Below, piece by piece: positions 25,434-35,061 of a DNA stretch of 64,000 nucleotides. The stretch lies in NCBI RefSeq assembly GCF_900105095.1, contig NZ_LT629743.1:1364001-1428000 (forward strand), in the 5' to 3' direction. Numbering within the stretch: position 1 is the stretch's first letter; the number at the start of each line of letters is the position of its first letter. Source of the stretch: Erythrobacter sp. HL-111 (lineage in GTDB: Bacteria > Pseudomonadota > Alphaproteobacteria > Sphingomonadales > Sphingomonadaceae). A program made the position numbers and the translations under genes. Under the pieces are notes generated by a model, which was given only the letters and a program-made list of their open reading frames with translations, searched no databases and was not told where the DNA came from.

Positions 25434-27952
25434 GCGCGCACCGCCAGCGGCAGGAGGTAGATCGCCAGCAGGATCACCGCGCCCGCACCGGCGGCGAAGC
25501 GGCAGAACAGGCGAAGGGTGACGAGGTCGCCGGCCCTTGTCGCCGAGACATATCCGGCGCGAAGACGGGCGAGGACGAACACGGCGCCGATCGCCGCGAG
25601 CGTGGAATGCAGGATCGCGGTCGCGGACAGCATCAGCACCGCAGCGCCATAGGCGTGCTCGGCCGCGGGCGGCGCGAGCAGGAGGGGGACGAGCAGCAGG
25701 CTCGCGCCCGAGGCGATACCCCCGCCGCCGCACAGCACCAGCCACGCCGCCGGGTCGCCCGTCCCGCCGTGGCGGTTGGCCCGTTCGGCCCGATCCGCTC
25801 CCAGCCACAGGGCACCGAGCCCGGCGAGCGAGGCGGCGGCGACCGTGGGGTCCGGATCGACGAAGGCGGGCGGCGGCCAGTTCGGCGCGATCGTGAGCAG
25901 GAAGACGTATCCGAACAGCAGCGAGGCGATCAGCGTCGCGTCGAACACGAGGGTGAAGACCAGCCCCCACCAGCCCGGCCCGCCGCGCACGGCCGGGTGG
26001 AGCGGCACGCTCTGGCCATGACCGATATCGACCGGATCCGGATCCCCGCGCAGGCCGGTCTGCCACAGCCAGCGCAGGCAGGCCCCGACGAACGCCGCCG
26101 CAAGCAGCGCCGCGCCCCGGTAGAAGCCGGCCAGGAAGCTGAGGGCGAAGCCGACCAGCAGAAGCGCGGCGATGAGCGGAACGAAGCTCGGGTCCGGCAG
26201 CACGATCAGCTGTTCGGCCCTGCCGCCAAGCACCGTGACGCCGATCGTCTCGCGGCGGCCGGGCGCGCTCGCCCCGGCGAGATAGCCCTTCCCGGCGGCG
26301 AGCCGGGCAGCGAGACCTTCATCCGCCAAAAGCGGGTCGCGCGCGGATACCTCGGGGAGGCTGGCAAAGTTGTAGGCCGGAACAGGGCTGGCCATCGCCC
26401 ATTCGAGCGATCCGGCGCGCCACGGATTGCTCGCCACGTGCGGAGCGAAGCGCCACTGCACCAGCATGTCGATCGCGATGAGCGCGAAGCCGAAGGCAAG
26501 GATGAAACTGCCGATCGAGGAAACGAGGTTCGGGAGTTCCCATCCCAGCCCCTCCGCATAGGTGTAGACCCGTCGCGGCATGCCGAGCAGCCCGGTCCAG
26601 TGCATCACGAAGAAGGTGAGGTTGAACCCGGCGAAGACCGTCCAGAACGCGAGCCTGCCCAGCCCCCGGTCGGACCGGCGCCCGGTGAATTGCGACGTCC
26701 AGTAATACAGGCCGGCGACCACCGGGAAGACGAAGCCGCCCACCAGCACGTAGTGGAGATGGGCGACCACGAAATGCGTGTCGTGCACCTGCCAGTCGAA
26801 CGGGACGATCGCCACCATCACGCCGGTCAGCCCGCCGGTCACGAAGACGAAGAAGAAGCCCAGGATCCAGATCATCGGCAGCGTTGGCTCCGGCCGCCCC
26901 TTCAGCAGGGTCGCCAGCCACGCGAAGATCTGGATCGCGGTCGGGATGACCACCAGCAGACTGGCGGCGGAAAAGAATGCGAGGCTGAGATGCGGGATGC
27001 CGGTGGTGAACATGTGGTGGACCCACAGCCCGAAGCTCAGGAATGCCTGCGCGATCAGCGCTCCTATGATCCAGTCGTGCCCCACGATCGGACGCCGGCA
27101 GAAAACCGGCAGGATGGTTGAGACCACCCCGGCCGCGGGCAGGAAGATGATGTAGACCTCGGGATGACCGAAAAGCCAGAACAGGTGCTGCCACAGCAGC
27201 GGATCGCCGCCCCGCGTGGGATCGAAGAAGGGCAGCGAAAAGGCGCGCTCCAGTTCGAGCATGATCGAGCCCAGGATCAGCGGCGGAAAGCCCGCCAGCA
27301 TCATCGCCGCCGTGACCAGCAGGTACCACGCAAGCAGCGGCATCCGGTGCAGCGACATGCCCGGGGCGCGGACCTTCAGCACCGTCACCATGATTTCGAC
27401 CGCCGCGCACACGGCCGACACCTCGACGACCGTCACGCCGACCAGCCAGATGTCGGAATTGATGCCGGGCGAATAGGGCCTGGAGGAAAGCGGGGTGTAC
27501 ATGAACCAGCCGCTGTCGGGTGCCGCGCCCGCGATCAGGGCGAAGATCAGGATCAGCCCGCCTGCAAGATAGCACCAGTAACCGAATGCGCTCAGGCGCG
27601 GAAACGCGAGGTCGCGGGCGCCGAGGAGTTTCGGCAGCATATAGAGCGCGAAGCCCTCGATCAGCGGGATCGCGAACAGGAACATCATCACCGTGCCGTG
27701 CATGGTGAAGACCTGCGCGTAATCGCCTGCCTCCAGAAAGGCGGTGTCGGCCCCCGCAAGCTGGGCGCGGATCAGCATGGCGAACACGCCGCCCAGAAGG
27801 AAGAACGCGATCGCGGTAAGCATGAAGCGCCTGCCGACAATGGTGTGGTTGGTCGCAGCGAGAAAGCCCCAGCGCCCCTTCGGAGGCGAATAGATCGCCG
27901 TCAGTTCGTAATGAAGGTCGAGCGCGCGCCCGTGCTGCGATCCTTCGTTCAT
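25430..27952 (-). CDS. coxN: Fused cytochrome c oxidase subunit I + III
   Basis: This 840-aa membrane protein joins a complete heme-copper oxidase subunit I to a C-terminal subunit III-like part. Subunit I (about residues 1-560) has the heme and CuB ligands in FTMHGTVMMFLF, the cross-link motif FGHPEVY, WVHHMFTTG and HFVVAHLHYVLVGG. The C-terminal 250 residues have five or more hydrophobic helices like subunit III. This arrangement matches CoxN of Bradyrhizobium-type coxMNOP oxidases, the alternative aa3-type branch. ATG 27952 overlaps the subunit II stop (ATGA). Confidence 0.92.
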   Translation of the reverse strand: MNEGSQHGRALDLHYELTAIYSPPKGRWGFLAATNHTIVGRRFMLTAIAFFLLGGVFAMLIRAQLAGADTAFLEAGDYAQVFTMHGTVMMFLFAIPLIEGFALYMLPKLLGARDLAFPRLSAFGYWCYLAGGLILIFALIAGAAPDSGWFMYTPLSSRPYSPGINSDIWLVGVTVVEVSAVCAAVEIMVTVLKVRAPGMSLHRMPLLAWYLLVTAAMMLAGFPPLILGSIMLELERAFSLPFFDPTRGGDPLLWQHLFWLFGHPEVYIIFLPAAGVVSTILPVFCRRPIVGHDWIIGALIAQAFLSFGLWVHHMFTTGIPHLSLAFFSAASLLVVIPTAIQIFAWLATLLKGRPEPTLPMIWILGFFFVFVTGGLTGVMVAIVPFDWQVHDTHFVVAHLHYVLVGGFVFPVVAGLYYWTSQFTGRRSDRGLGRLAFWTVFAGFNLTFFVMHWTGLLGMPRRVYTYAEGLGWELPNLVSSIGSFILAFGFALIAIDMLVQWRFAPHVASNPWRAGSLEWAMASPVPAYNFASLPEVSARDPLLADEGLAARLAAGKGYLAGASAPGRRETIGVTVLGGRAEQLIVLPDPSFVPLIAALLLVGFALSFLAGFYRGAALLAAAFVGACLRWLWQTGLRGDPDPVDIGHGQSVPLHPAVRGGPGWWGLVFTLVFDATLIASLLFGYVFLLTIAPNWPPPAFVDPDPTVAAASLAGLGALWLGADRAERANRHGGTGDPAAWLVLCGGGGIASGASLLLVPLLLAPPAAEHAYGAAVLMLSATAILHSTLAAIGAVFVLARLRAGYVSATRAGDLVTLRLFCRFAAGAGAVILLAIYLLPLAVRA

Positions 27953-28740
27953 GTGATGCCGAACAGGTCCAGGACAATATCGGTCCAGCGGCGGATCGTG
28001 TCGCCCGCCGGCGGCGCGCGCCGGTCGAGCACCGGCGGCGGGTCGGCAATGGCCTGCTCGTCGGCAGCCGCGAGCGCGGCCGGGTAATCGGCGGGCGCAT
28101 GGGCGTGCACTTCGAAGTTCATGTGCGCGTGGCCGATCCCGCAATATTCGGAGCACTGGCCGCGATGGATGCCCGGCCGATCCGCCATCAGGGTGAGGTC
28201 ATTGGTCTTGCCCGGAACGGCATCGATCTTTCCCCCCAGGCGCGGCACCCAGAAGGAATGGATCACATCCGCGCTCGATACCTCGACGGTGAACTCCCGC
28301 CCCGCGGGCACGTGCAGCACGTCTTCGGTCCGTTCGCCTCCGGGGTAGACGAAGCTCCAGCCCCACCGCTCGGCGCGAACGCGGATGGCATCGTCCTTGT
28401 CCCCGGCGCGCGCGAGCAGGCTTTCGCCGCCGAGAAAGGAAACGCCCATCAGCGCGCCGAGCACGACGGCGGGGAACAGGATCCCCCATCCGGCCAGCAC
28501 TTTCCGGTCGGAGAAGCGATGCTCCCGCCCGGCCGCCGCGAAGGCGAAAAGCACCGCCCCCATCACTCCGGCCAGAATCGCCGCCGCGCCCCACAGCATG
28601 GCCTGCCACAGCGCCTCCACCCGTTCGGCGGCGGGACCGGCCGGGTCGAGCGCCGAGTAATCGCCCGCGCAACCCGCGATTGCGGCGAGCGGCGCACTCG
28701 CCGCCGCGAGCCGTGCCGTTCGCGCGCAACTCCGGGGCAC
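27949..28740 (-). CDS. coxM: Cytochrome c oxidase subunit II
   Basis: Subunit II carries the CuA centre that accepts electrons from cytochrome c. The 263-aa protein starts with GTG 28740 (best guess), followed by a lipoprotein-type signal (LAAIAGC), two transmembrane helices and a periplasmic cupredoxin domain. Its CuA motif is GQCSEYCGIGHAHM plus HSFWVP upstream, and it has no fused cytochrome c domain. The start is only 18 bp from the divergent DUF2231 gene, so the exact N-terminus is uncertain. Confidence 0.88.
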   Translation of the reverse strand: MPRSCARTARLAAASAPLAAIAGCAGDYSALDPAGPAAERVEALWQAMLWGAAAILAGVMGAVLFAFAAAGREHRFSDRKVLAGWGILFPAVVLGALMGVSFLGGESLLARAGDKDDAIRVRAERWGWSFVYPGGERTEDVLHVPAGREFTVEVSSADVIHSFWVPRLGGKIDAVPGKTNDLTLMADRPGIHRGQCSEYCGIGHAHMNFEVHAHAPADYPAALAAADEQAIADPPPVLDRRAPPAGDTIRRWTDIVLDLFGIT

Positions 28741-28758
28741 CCGGCGCGTTGTTCGGGC

Positions 28759-29295
28759 ATGGCCAGGCTCGACGAAGCCAGTGATCTCGGTGTCTCCTCC
28801 CGCATCGCGCTTGCCGGGCACCCGGTTCATGCGATCCTCGTCACCTTCCCGATCGCGCTCATCGTCGCGACTCTCGGAGCGGACATCTTCTGGTGGCTGC
28901 TGGCCGATCCCTTCTTCGCGCGGGTCGGCCTGTGGACCAGCGGGTGGGGGTTCGGCATGGGCCTGCTTTCGGCGGTCGCGGGCACCGTGGAATTGCTCGC
29001 CGGGCCGGGCATCAGGCGCAATCCGGCCAGCTGGAGCCACGCGGTCGCGGCGATGACGCTGCTCGCGATCATCGGGGCGAACTGGGGCTGGCGCCTCGCC
29101 GATCCCGAGGCGGCGATCCTGCCGTGGGGCCTCGTTCTTTCGGCGGGCGGGCTCGTGATGGTCGGCATCGCCGGATGGCAGGGCGGCAGGCTGGTGTTCG
29201 AGCACGGCGTCGGCATCATCCTCGATGAGGAAGACGAGACCGAGCGGGAGCCGAAACCGGATCTTCCGAACGTGTCAGAAATCCGGGCTCGCTGA
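28759..29295 (+). CDS. DUF2231 membrane protein on the opposite strand of the oxidase cluster
   Basis: This 178-aa protein has four hydrophobic segments and the DUF2231 opening GHPVHAILVTFPIALIV. The family is often found near respiratory or heme genes, with unknown function. It is divergent from coxM with an 18-bp gap and its last 80 bp overlap the 3' end of the CopD-like gene on the other strand. The C-terminal tail is acidic (DEEDETEREPK). Confidence 0.78.
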   Translation: MARLDEASDLGVSSRIALAGHPVHAILVTFPIALIVATLGADIFWWLLADPFFARVGLWTSGWGFGMGLLSAVAGTVELLAGPGIRRNPASWSHAVAAMTLLAIIGANWGWRLADPEAAILPWGLVLSAGGLVMVGIAGWQGGRLVFEHGVGIILDEEDETEREPKPDLPNVSEIRAR

Positions 29296-29734
29296 GCCAG
29301 GCGGGCAGGATTTCGTCGCCCAGCGCGGGCTTGGCGAGCACGAGGAAGAGGATCGCCAGCGCGGCCACGACGATCGCCGCGACCATGATCGCGATCCGCA
29401 AGGTCGGCTCGCGCGCGCCTTCGTCCGCGAGATGGACGAGGACATAGGCATACTGGACTTGGACCATGACGAGGACCACGACCGCGCCCAGCTTCGCGAA
29501 CATCCAAGGATGGAGCGCATCGGACAGGAACAACAGCCCGCTTCCCGCCGCCACCGCCGCGAAGGCGGCGGGCGAGACGAGACCCATGTAGGCGAAGCGG
29601 CTGGCCATGCGGATTCTCGCAAAGTCCTGCTGGTCCTGCACCGTGCTGTGGCCGGCCAGCAGGGCGGCAAGGTAGAGAAGGCCCGCCACCCACACCGAAA
29701 CGCCCGCGATGTGAAGGAATTTCAACCACAGCAT
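29216..29734 (-). CDS. CopD/HemJ-like four-helix membrane protein
   Basis: This 172-aa protein has four transmembrane helices and a His in the first helix (LWLKFLHIAGVSVWVAGLL), a pattern seen in CopD-type and HemJ-type membrane proteins. A role in copper or heme handling for the oxidase is plausible but not shown. It follows ctaG after 3 bp. The 3' end overlaps the convergent DUF2231 gene by 80 bp. Confidence 0.7.
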   Translation of the reverse strand: MLWLKFLHIAGVSVWVAGLLYLAALLAGHSTVQDQQDFARIRMASRFAYMGLVSPAAFAAVAAGSGLLFLSDALHPWMFAKLGAVVVLVMVQVQYAYVLVHLADEGAREPTLRIAIMVAAIVVAALAILFLVLAKPALGDEILPAWLSEPGFLTRSEDPVSAPARSRLPHRG

Positions 29735-29737
29735 CGA

Positions 29738-30463
29738 TCAGGACGAGGGTCGCGGCGCGAGCCGCGCATAGAGGCGCCCGAGCACCGAACCCGCGACCAG
29801 CACCGCGAGCGGCAGGCTGCCGACCCACATGAGCAATCCGGCCACCTGCTGATCCTGGAGCGCGCTGAGGCCGTATTGCCCGCTCGTTAGGAAGTGCGCG
29901 GAATAGAACGCCCGCGGAGCGAAGGTTAGCAGCGCCCCCAGCAGGCCCATCTGCATGACCGTCGCGATGAGCGCGAAGAAGGCCGAATGCACCGGGAGGT
30001 CCGGCCGCGACAGGGCTCTCCACAGCAGCATGGAGGATCCCAGCAAGGCGAGCTGCCCCGACCAGTAGGCAGGATCGCTCGCAAGCGCCCATTCGTAGGC
30101 GGCCGGCAGGTGCCACAGCCAGAACACGCACAGGTGCAGGGCGAACGCGGGGACGAGCGGAACGCGCCGCCAGCGCAATGCCCCGGCAAGGAGCGGCGCG
30201 GCCCCGAAGACGATCACGAGATGATGCACCGCGCGGGCCGAGAAAAGCCCGGCGCTGAGCGAGCAGAGCGGCGAAAGATAGGCAAGCGCGAGCAGGCCGA
30301 ACCCGCCCAGCACCCGCGCCGGTTGATGGCGCAGCGCCCATCCCAGCGCCACCAGCGCGGCGATCAGGATCGGGTCGAGGTTCCAGGCGGCGAGAATGCG
30401 CTCCGGTTCCGGTGCGGGGCCGCAATAGGGGATGGCTTGCACTAAGACCTCCTCTGCCGACAT
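29738..30463 (-). CDS. ctaG: CtaG-type (caa3) cytochrome oxidase assembly protein
   Basis: This 241-aa multi-pass membrane protein matches the Caa3_CtaG family (not the Cox11-type CtaG). It shows about seven hydrophobic segments with conserved His residues in HHLVIVFGAAPLLAGAL and HLCVFWLWHLP. In other bacteria this family delivers copper to the oxidase. It heads the minus-strand oxidase cluster, in line with that role. Confidence 0.85.
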   Translation of the reverse strand: MSAEEVLVQAIPYCGPAPEPERILAAWNLDPILIAALVALGWALRHQPARVLGGFGLLALAYLSPLCSLSAGLFSARAVHHLVIVFGAAPLLAGALRWRRVPLVPAFALHLCVFWLWHLPAAYEWALASDPAYWSGQLALLGSSMLLWRALSRPDLPVHSAFFALIATVMQMGLLGALLTFAPRAFYSAHFLTSGQYGLSALQDQQVAGLLMWVGSLPLAVLVAGSVLGRLYARLAPRPSS

Positions 30464-30579
30464 TCATCCGGCGAACGGCCGGACGATCGCGCGAGGCAGC
30501 ATGGACCCAAGCTGCCCGCCATGCGCCAACATAGCTTAGGACGCGCGCGAACAGCGGGCGGCGGCCCCGTGCGGCGGGG

Positions 30580-31575
30580 TCAGCGGCGGCGCAGCGCCAG
30601 TCCCAGTCCTCCGACGGCAAGGGCAAGGCCGAGGACAGAGGCGACCGGATGATGGCGCATCGCGGTGTAGAGGCTCGTCTCGCGCATATGCTCGTCCTGG
30701 TCGCCGAAAACCTTGCCGTCTCCGCCGCCGCGATGAAAGCCGCCGTCCTCGGCGCGTTTGGGAACCCCCTCCATCCGGGCGGTCTTGAAGAATGCGGCCG
30801 AAAACAGGTGATCGGCGAGACCGGGTGCGAAGCGGGCGAGCAGCGTCATGGCGCGCCCCGCCCCGCCGACGATCTCGTCGCGGGTAGGATGCTCGGCCGC
30901 GCGGCAGATCGCCCTGGCGACGATTTCGGGAGAATAGACCGGCGGCGGAATGCGGGACCGATCCTCCATTCGGTTGAGCGCGTGTTCGCCGAAAGGCGTG
31001 TTGATGCCCGAAGGCTGGATCAGCGTGACCGAGACCGGTGCGTCCTCGTGGATCAGTTCGAGCCGCAGGGAATCGATGTAGCCCTTCACCGCGTATTTGC
31101 TGGCCGTGTAGGACGACAGGAGCGGCGCGGGCATCTGCGAGGAGATCGAACCCAGCGTGATCAGCGCGCCACCGCGCCGCTTGAGATGGGGCAGCGCTTC
31201 GGTCGCGCAATGCACCACGCCCCAGTAATTGGTTTCGAACAGCTTGCGGTGGTCCTCGTCGTCGAGGTCCTCGAGCTTCGAATAGACGGCGATCCCCGCA
31301 TTGCTCACCCAGGTGTCGAACCCGCCGTAACGGTCGACGATGGTGTTGACCGCCGCCCTGACCTGCGCGCGGTCGCCGACATCGGCACTGATCGTGTCGC
31401 ATGGCCCGCCGGCCGCCCGGACCTGGAGGGCGGCGTCCTCGAGGCCGCTCTCGTCGCGGGCGATGATGACGACCCGGGCCCCGTGCTGTGCCGCAAGCTT
31501 GGCCGTGGCGAGGCCGATACCGGACGATCCGCCGGTGATGACGATGGTCTGTTGTTCGAGGGGCTTGAGTTGCAT
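30580..31575 (-). CDS. Short-chain dehydrogenase with C-terminal membrane anchor
   Basis: The 331-aa protein begins with a standard Rossmann motif TGGSSGIG (residues 15-22) and has the active site YTASKYAVKG. After the 250-residue SDR domain there is a Gly/Asp-rich linker and a C-terminal hydrophobic helix (VLGLALAVGGLGLAL) followed by RRR, so it is probably tail-anchored. Substrate is unknown. ATG 31575 gives the conserved MQLKPLEQQTIVITGG start. It is divergent from the GH13 pair. Confidence 0.85.
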   Translation of the reverse strand: MQLKPLEQQTIVITGGSSGIGLATAKLAAQHGARVVIIARDESGLEDAALQVRAAGGPCDTISADVGDRAQVRAAVNTIVDRYGGFDTWVSNAGIAVYSKLEDLDDEDHRKLFETNYWGVVHCATEALPHLKRRGGALITLGSISSQMPAPLLSSYTASKYAVKGYIDSLRLELIHEDAPVSVTLIQPSGINTPFGEHALNRMEDRSRIPPPVYSPEIVARAICRAAEHPTRDEIVGGAGRAMTLLARFAPGLADHLFSAAFFKTARMEGVPKRAEDGGFHRGGGDGKVFGDQDEHMRETSLYTAMRHHPVASVLGLALAVGGLGLALRRR

Positions 31576-31738
31576 CGCTTCGCTCTCCCGGTTTCGCGCC
31601 TTGTGCTCCTGTCGCTCAATGGGGGCGCGGGTCCCTCGTTCCGCGCGGGCGGGCTTTCCTGCGACGGCCCGCCCCTGTCTCCCGATTGTGCGAGAAACGG
31701 GCGAAGGAACGGAAGCGGCCGCGCGCCATTGCCGCTGC

Positions 31739-33358
31739 ATGGGCACTTTCACGAGACAGGCCGGTTGGTGGAAGGACGGAACGATCTACCAGATCTATCC
31801 GCGGTCCTTTCAGGATGGCGATGCGGACGGGGTCGGCGACCTCGCCGGGATCCGCTCGCGCCTTTCGCATCTCGTCGATCTCGGCGTCGACGCCGTGTGG
31901 CTGTCGCCAATCTTCGCCTCCCCGATGAAGGATTTCGGCTACGACGTCGCCGATTACCGCGCGATCGACCCGCTGTTCGGCACTATGGAGGATTTCGACG
32001 CCCTGCTCGCCGAGGCGCATGACCTGGGGCTCAAGCTGCTGCTCGACTTCGTGCCCAATCACACCTCTGACCAGCACCGCTGGTTCGAGGAAAGCCGTTC
32101 CTCGCGCGACGATCCAAGGCGCGACTGGTACATCTGGCGGGATCCGGCGGCAGACGGCGGGCCGCCCAACAACTGGATCAGCAATTTCGGCGGCCCCGCC
32201 TGGCATTTCGACGAGCGCACGGGCCAGTATTACCACCACGCCTTCCTCGCCTCGCAGCCGGACCTCAACTGGCGCAATCCCGAGGTCCGCGCGGCGATGT
32301 TCGACGTCATGCGCTTCTGGCTCGACAAGGGCGTGGACGGGTTCCGGGTCGACGTGATCTGGCACCTCGTCAAGGACGCGCAGTTCCGCGACAACCCGCC
32401 CAACCCCTCCTATCGCCCCGGCCAGCCCGAGATCGAGCGCAACCTCCAGGTCCATTCGGCCGATCAGCCGGAAATCCACGAGCTTGTCACGCAAATGCGC
32501 GGCGTCGTCGGGGAATACGACCACCGCCTGCTGATCGGCGAGATCTACCTGCCGCTCGAACGGCTTGTCGCCTATTACGGGGAAGGGGCCGAGAGCGGGG
32601 TGCACCTGCCGTTCAACTTCCTGCTGCTGCAATGCCCCTGGCGTCCGCGGCGCATCGCCGCGCTGGTGCGCGAATACGAGGAAGCCCTGCCCGCGCACGG
32701 CTGGCCGAACTGGGTCCTCAGCAACCATGACCGCCCGCGGATCGGCGCGCGCGTCGGGGAACGGCAGGCCCGGATCGCGGCGATGCTGCTGCTGACCCTG
32801 CGCGGTACGCCCACCATCTATTACGGCGACGAGATCGGCCTTTGCGATGTCGAGATTCCGCCGGACCGGGTGCAGGATCCCTGGGCGCTGCAGGAGCCGG
32901 ACGCGAGCTTCAACCGCGACCGGGCGCGTACTCCGATGCAGTGGTCGACCGAGCCGAACGCGGGGTTCTCTCCAGGCGAGCCGTGGCTGCCGCTGTCGCG
33001 CGACTGGCGCGAACGCAACGTCGCCTCGCTTTGCCGTGAGCCGGGCTCGATGCTCGATCTCCACCGCCGCCTGCTGGCCCTGCGCCGCAGGGAGCGCGTG
33101 CTGCGCGAGGGCGATTACCGCGAGCTGGCGGTCGACGACAGGGTCTTCGCCTTCGAGCGACGGTCGGGAGAAGAGCGGGTCGCCGTGATCCTGAACTTCA
33201 CGGGGGAGGAAGCGGACCTGCCCGCCCTGCCCGACGAATTCTCGAAAGGGGAAAGGGTGTTCTCCTCGGCCCCTGCGGAAGGGAGCGGAGGCAAGGTGCC
33301 AGACCGGCTCGCGCCCGACGAGGGTATCGTCGTCAAGCCGGTCGGCGGGCCGTCATGA
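31739..33358 (+). CDS. GH13 alpha-glucosidase-type enzyme
   Basis: This 539-aa glycoside hydrolase family 13 enzyme has the catalytic nucleophile D205 (GFRVD), acid/base E268 (LLIGEIYLP) and D331 (SNHD), in the expected regions of the (beta/alpha)8 barrel. It starts with WWKDGTIYQIYPRSFQD, as oligo-1,6-glucosidases and alpha-glucosidases do. It should be cytoplasmic because no signal peptide is seen. The next gene starts within its stop codon (ATGA), so the two enzymes are translated together. Confidence 0.88.
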   Translation: MGTFTRQAGWWKDGTIYQIYPRSFQDGDADGVGDLAGIRSRLSHLVDLGVDAVWLSPIFASPMKDFGYDVADYRAIDPLFGTMEDFDALLAEAHDLGLKLLLDFVPNHTSDQHRWFEESRSSRDDPRRDWYIWRDPAADGGPPNNWISNFGGPAWHFDERTGQYYHHAFLASQPDLNWRNPEVRAAMFDVMRFWLDKGVDGFRVDVIWHLVKDAQFRDNPPNPSYRPGQPEIERNLQVHSADQPEIHELVTQMRGVVGEYDHRLLIGEIYLPLERLVAYYGEGAESGVHLPFNFLLLQCPWRPRRIAALVREYEEALPAHGWPNWVLSNHDRPRIGARVGERQARIAAMLLLTLRGTPTIYYGDEIGLCDVEIPPDRVQDPWALQEPDASFNRDRARTPMQWSTEPNAGFSPGEPWLPLSRDWRERNVASLCREPGSMLDLHRRLLALRRRERVLREGDYRELAVDDRVFAFERRSGEERVAVILNFTGEEADLPALPDEFSKGERVFSSAPAEGSGGKVPDRLAPDEGIVVKPVGGPS

Positions 33359-35046
33359 ACGAGGAACGCTGGTACAGGAACGCGGTCATCTATTCGCTGT
33401 CGCTCGACAGCTTTCTCGATTCGAACGGCGACGGCGTCGGCGATTTTGCCGGCCTGCTCGACCGGGTCGACTACCTCCAGGGACTCGGGGTCACGGCGAT
33501 CTGGCTGATGCCGTTCCATCCTTCGCCCGGGCGCGACCACGGCTACGACGTGGCCGACTATTACGGGGTCGATCCGTGCTACGGCTCGCTCGGCGATTTC
33601 GTCGAGTTCACGCAGGCCTGCCGCCAGCGCGGCATTCGGGTGCTGATGGACCTGGTGCTCAACCACACGTCGAACGAGCATCCCTGGTTCCTCTCGGCGG
33701 CGAGCGATCCGGACAGCCGCTACCGCGACTTCTACATCTGGGCGGACGAGCGGCCCGAAGATGCGGACGAAGGCATGGTCTTTCCCGGCGTGCAGGAAAC
33801 GACCTGGACGTGGCACGAGACGGCCGGAGCCTACTACTTTCACAAGTTCCACGACTTCCAGCCGGACCTGAACCTCGCCAATCCGCAGGTGCAGGCCGAA
33901 CTGCTGAAGATCGTGGGCTTCTGGCTCGAACTCGGCATATCGGGTTTCCGGGTCGATGCCGTGCCCTTCCTGATCGCGGCGGACGGGATCGACGTGAAGG
34001 ACCCGGAGCCGGCCTTCGGACTGCTGCGCCGGTTGCGGGACTTCGCCCAGTGGCGCAAGGGCGAGGTCGTGTTCCTCGCCGAAGCGAACATCCCGTCCGA
34101 GGACTGCACCGACTATTTCGGCGAAGCGGGCGACCGGCTGCAGATGATGTTCAATTTCCCGGTCAACCAGGCGCTCTTCCTCGCGCTCGCCACGGGCGAT
34201 GCGACGCGTCTCAAGGAAGAGCTCAGGGCTTCGCAGGGCGTCCCGCCCAATGCACAATGGGCGCATTTCCTGCGCAATCACGACGAACTCGACATCGGCC
34301 GCCTGTCCGAAGAGGAACGCGATGCCGTGTTCGAGGCGTTCGGGCCGGATGAGGACATGCAGCTCTACGATCGCGGCATCAGGCGGCGGCTCGCCCCGAT
34401 GCTGGGCGGCGACCGCGCCCGCCTCGAACTCGCCTATTCGCTGATGCTGACGATGCCCGGAACGCCGGTCATCCGCTATGGCGACGAGATCGGGATGGGC
34501 GACGACCTCTCCCTCCCCCAGCGCGAGGCCGCCCGCACCCCTATGCAATGGTCCGGCGACCGGAATGCAGGCTTTTCCTCCGCGGCCGATCCGGTCCGAC
34601 CGGTGATCGACGAAGGACCCTACGGCTATCGCAAGTGCAACGTCGCGATGCAGCGGGCGAGCGCGGATTCCTTCCTGCGCTGGACCGAGGCGACGCTGCG
34701 GATGCGCAAGGAGCTGACCGAGATCGGGCACGGCGACTTCAGCGTGCTCGACAGTCCCGCGCACATCCTCGCCCTGCGCTATGTCCATGCGGGCCGGGTA
34801 TCGTTCTACACCCACAACCTGATCGACGAGCGGGTCGAATTCGCCATCGAGATGGCCGACGAGCCGGGTTGCGAGCGCGAACTCGTCTGCCTCCAGACCA
34901 ACCGGGCGATCCCGGCAGAGGCGGACGGGCGCCATGATTTCGTGCTCGAACCGCATGGCTACCGCTGGTTCCGCATGGGCGGGCTCGAGGACATGGTGGT
35001 GGAACGTCGCCCCGCCGCCGACCGGCCTTCGGGCGATGCCGGCTGA
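33355..35046 (+). CDS. GH13 trehalose synthase-like enzyme
   Basis: This 563-aa GH13 protein is of the trehalose-synthase (TreS)-like branch: it opens WYRNAVIYSLSLDSFLDSNGDG and keeps the catalytic D201 (GFRVD), E243 (FLAEANIP) and D310 (RNHDE). TreS isomerises maltose and trehalose, but this branch also contains enzymes with other activities. ATG 33355 overlaps the stop of the preceding GH13 gene. The pair suggests handling of alpha-glucosides or trehalose, which would fit a stress-related cluster. Confidence 0.82.
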   Translation: MNEERWYRNAVIYSLSLDSFLDSNGDGVGDFAGLLDRVDYLQGLGVTAIWLMPFHPSPGRDHGYDVADYYGVDPCYGSLGDFVEFTQACRQRGIRVLMDLVLNHTSNEHPWFLSAASDPDSRYRDFYIWADERPEDADEGMVFPGVQETTWTWHETAGAYYFHKFHDFQPDLNLANPQVQAELLKIVGFWLELGISGFRVDAVPFLIAADGIDVKDPEPAFGLLRRLRDFAQWRKGEVVFLAEANIPSEDCTDYFGEAGDRLQMMFNFPVNQALFLALATGDATRLKEELRASQGVPPNAQWAHFLRNHDELDIGRLSEEERDAVFEAFGPDEDMQLYDRGIRRRLAPMLGGDRARLELAYSLMLTMPGTPVIRYGDEIGMGDDLSLPQREAARTPMQWSGDRNAGFSSAADPVRPVIDEGPYGYRKCNVAMQRASADSFLRWTEATLRMRKELTEIGHGDFSVLDSPAHILALRYVHAGRVSFYTHNLIDERVEFAIEMADEPGCERELVCLQTNRAIPAEADGRHDFVLEPHGYRWFRMGGLEDMVVERRPAADRPSGDAG

Positions 35047-35061
35047 AAATTCCGGGCAGGG

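Noticed and set aside
25229..27121. 630-aa plus-strand frame across the oxidase cluster
   Set aside because: It is highly charged and antisense to the fused oxidase, whose membrane helices and metal ligands are unambiguous.
28099..28758. Upstream extension of the DUF2231 gene to 28099
   Set aside because: The extra 220 codons lie antisense over coxM and are charged and unlike a membrane protein. ATG 28759 gives the normal family start.
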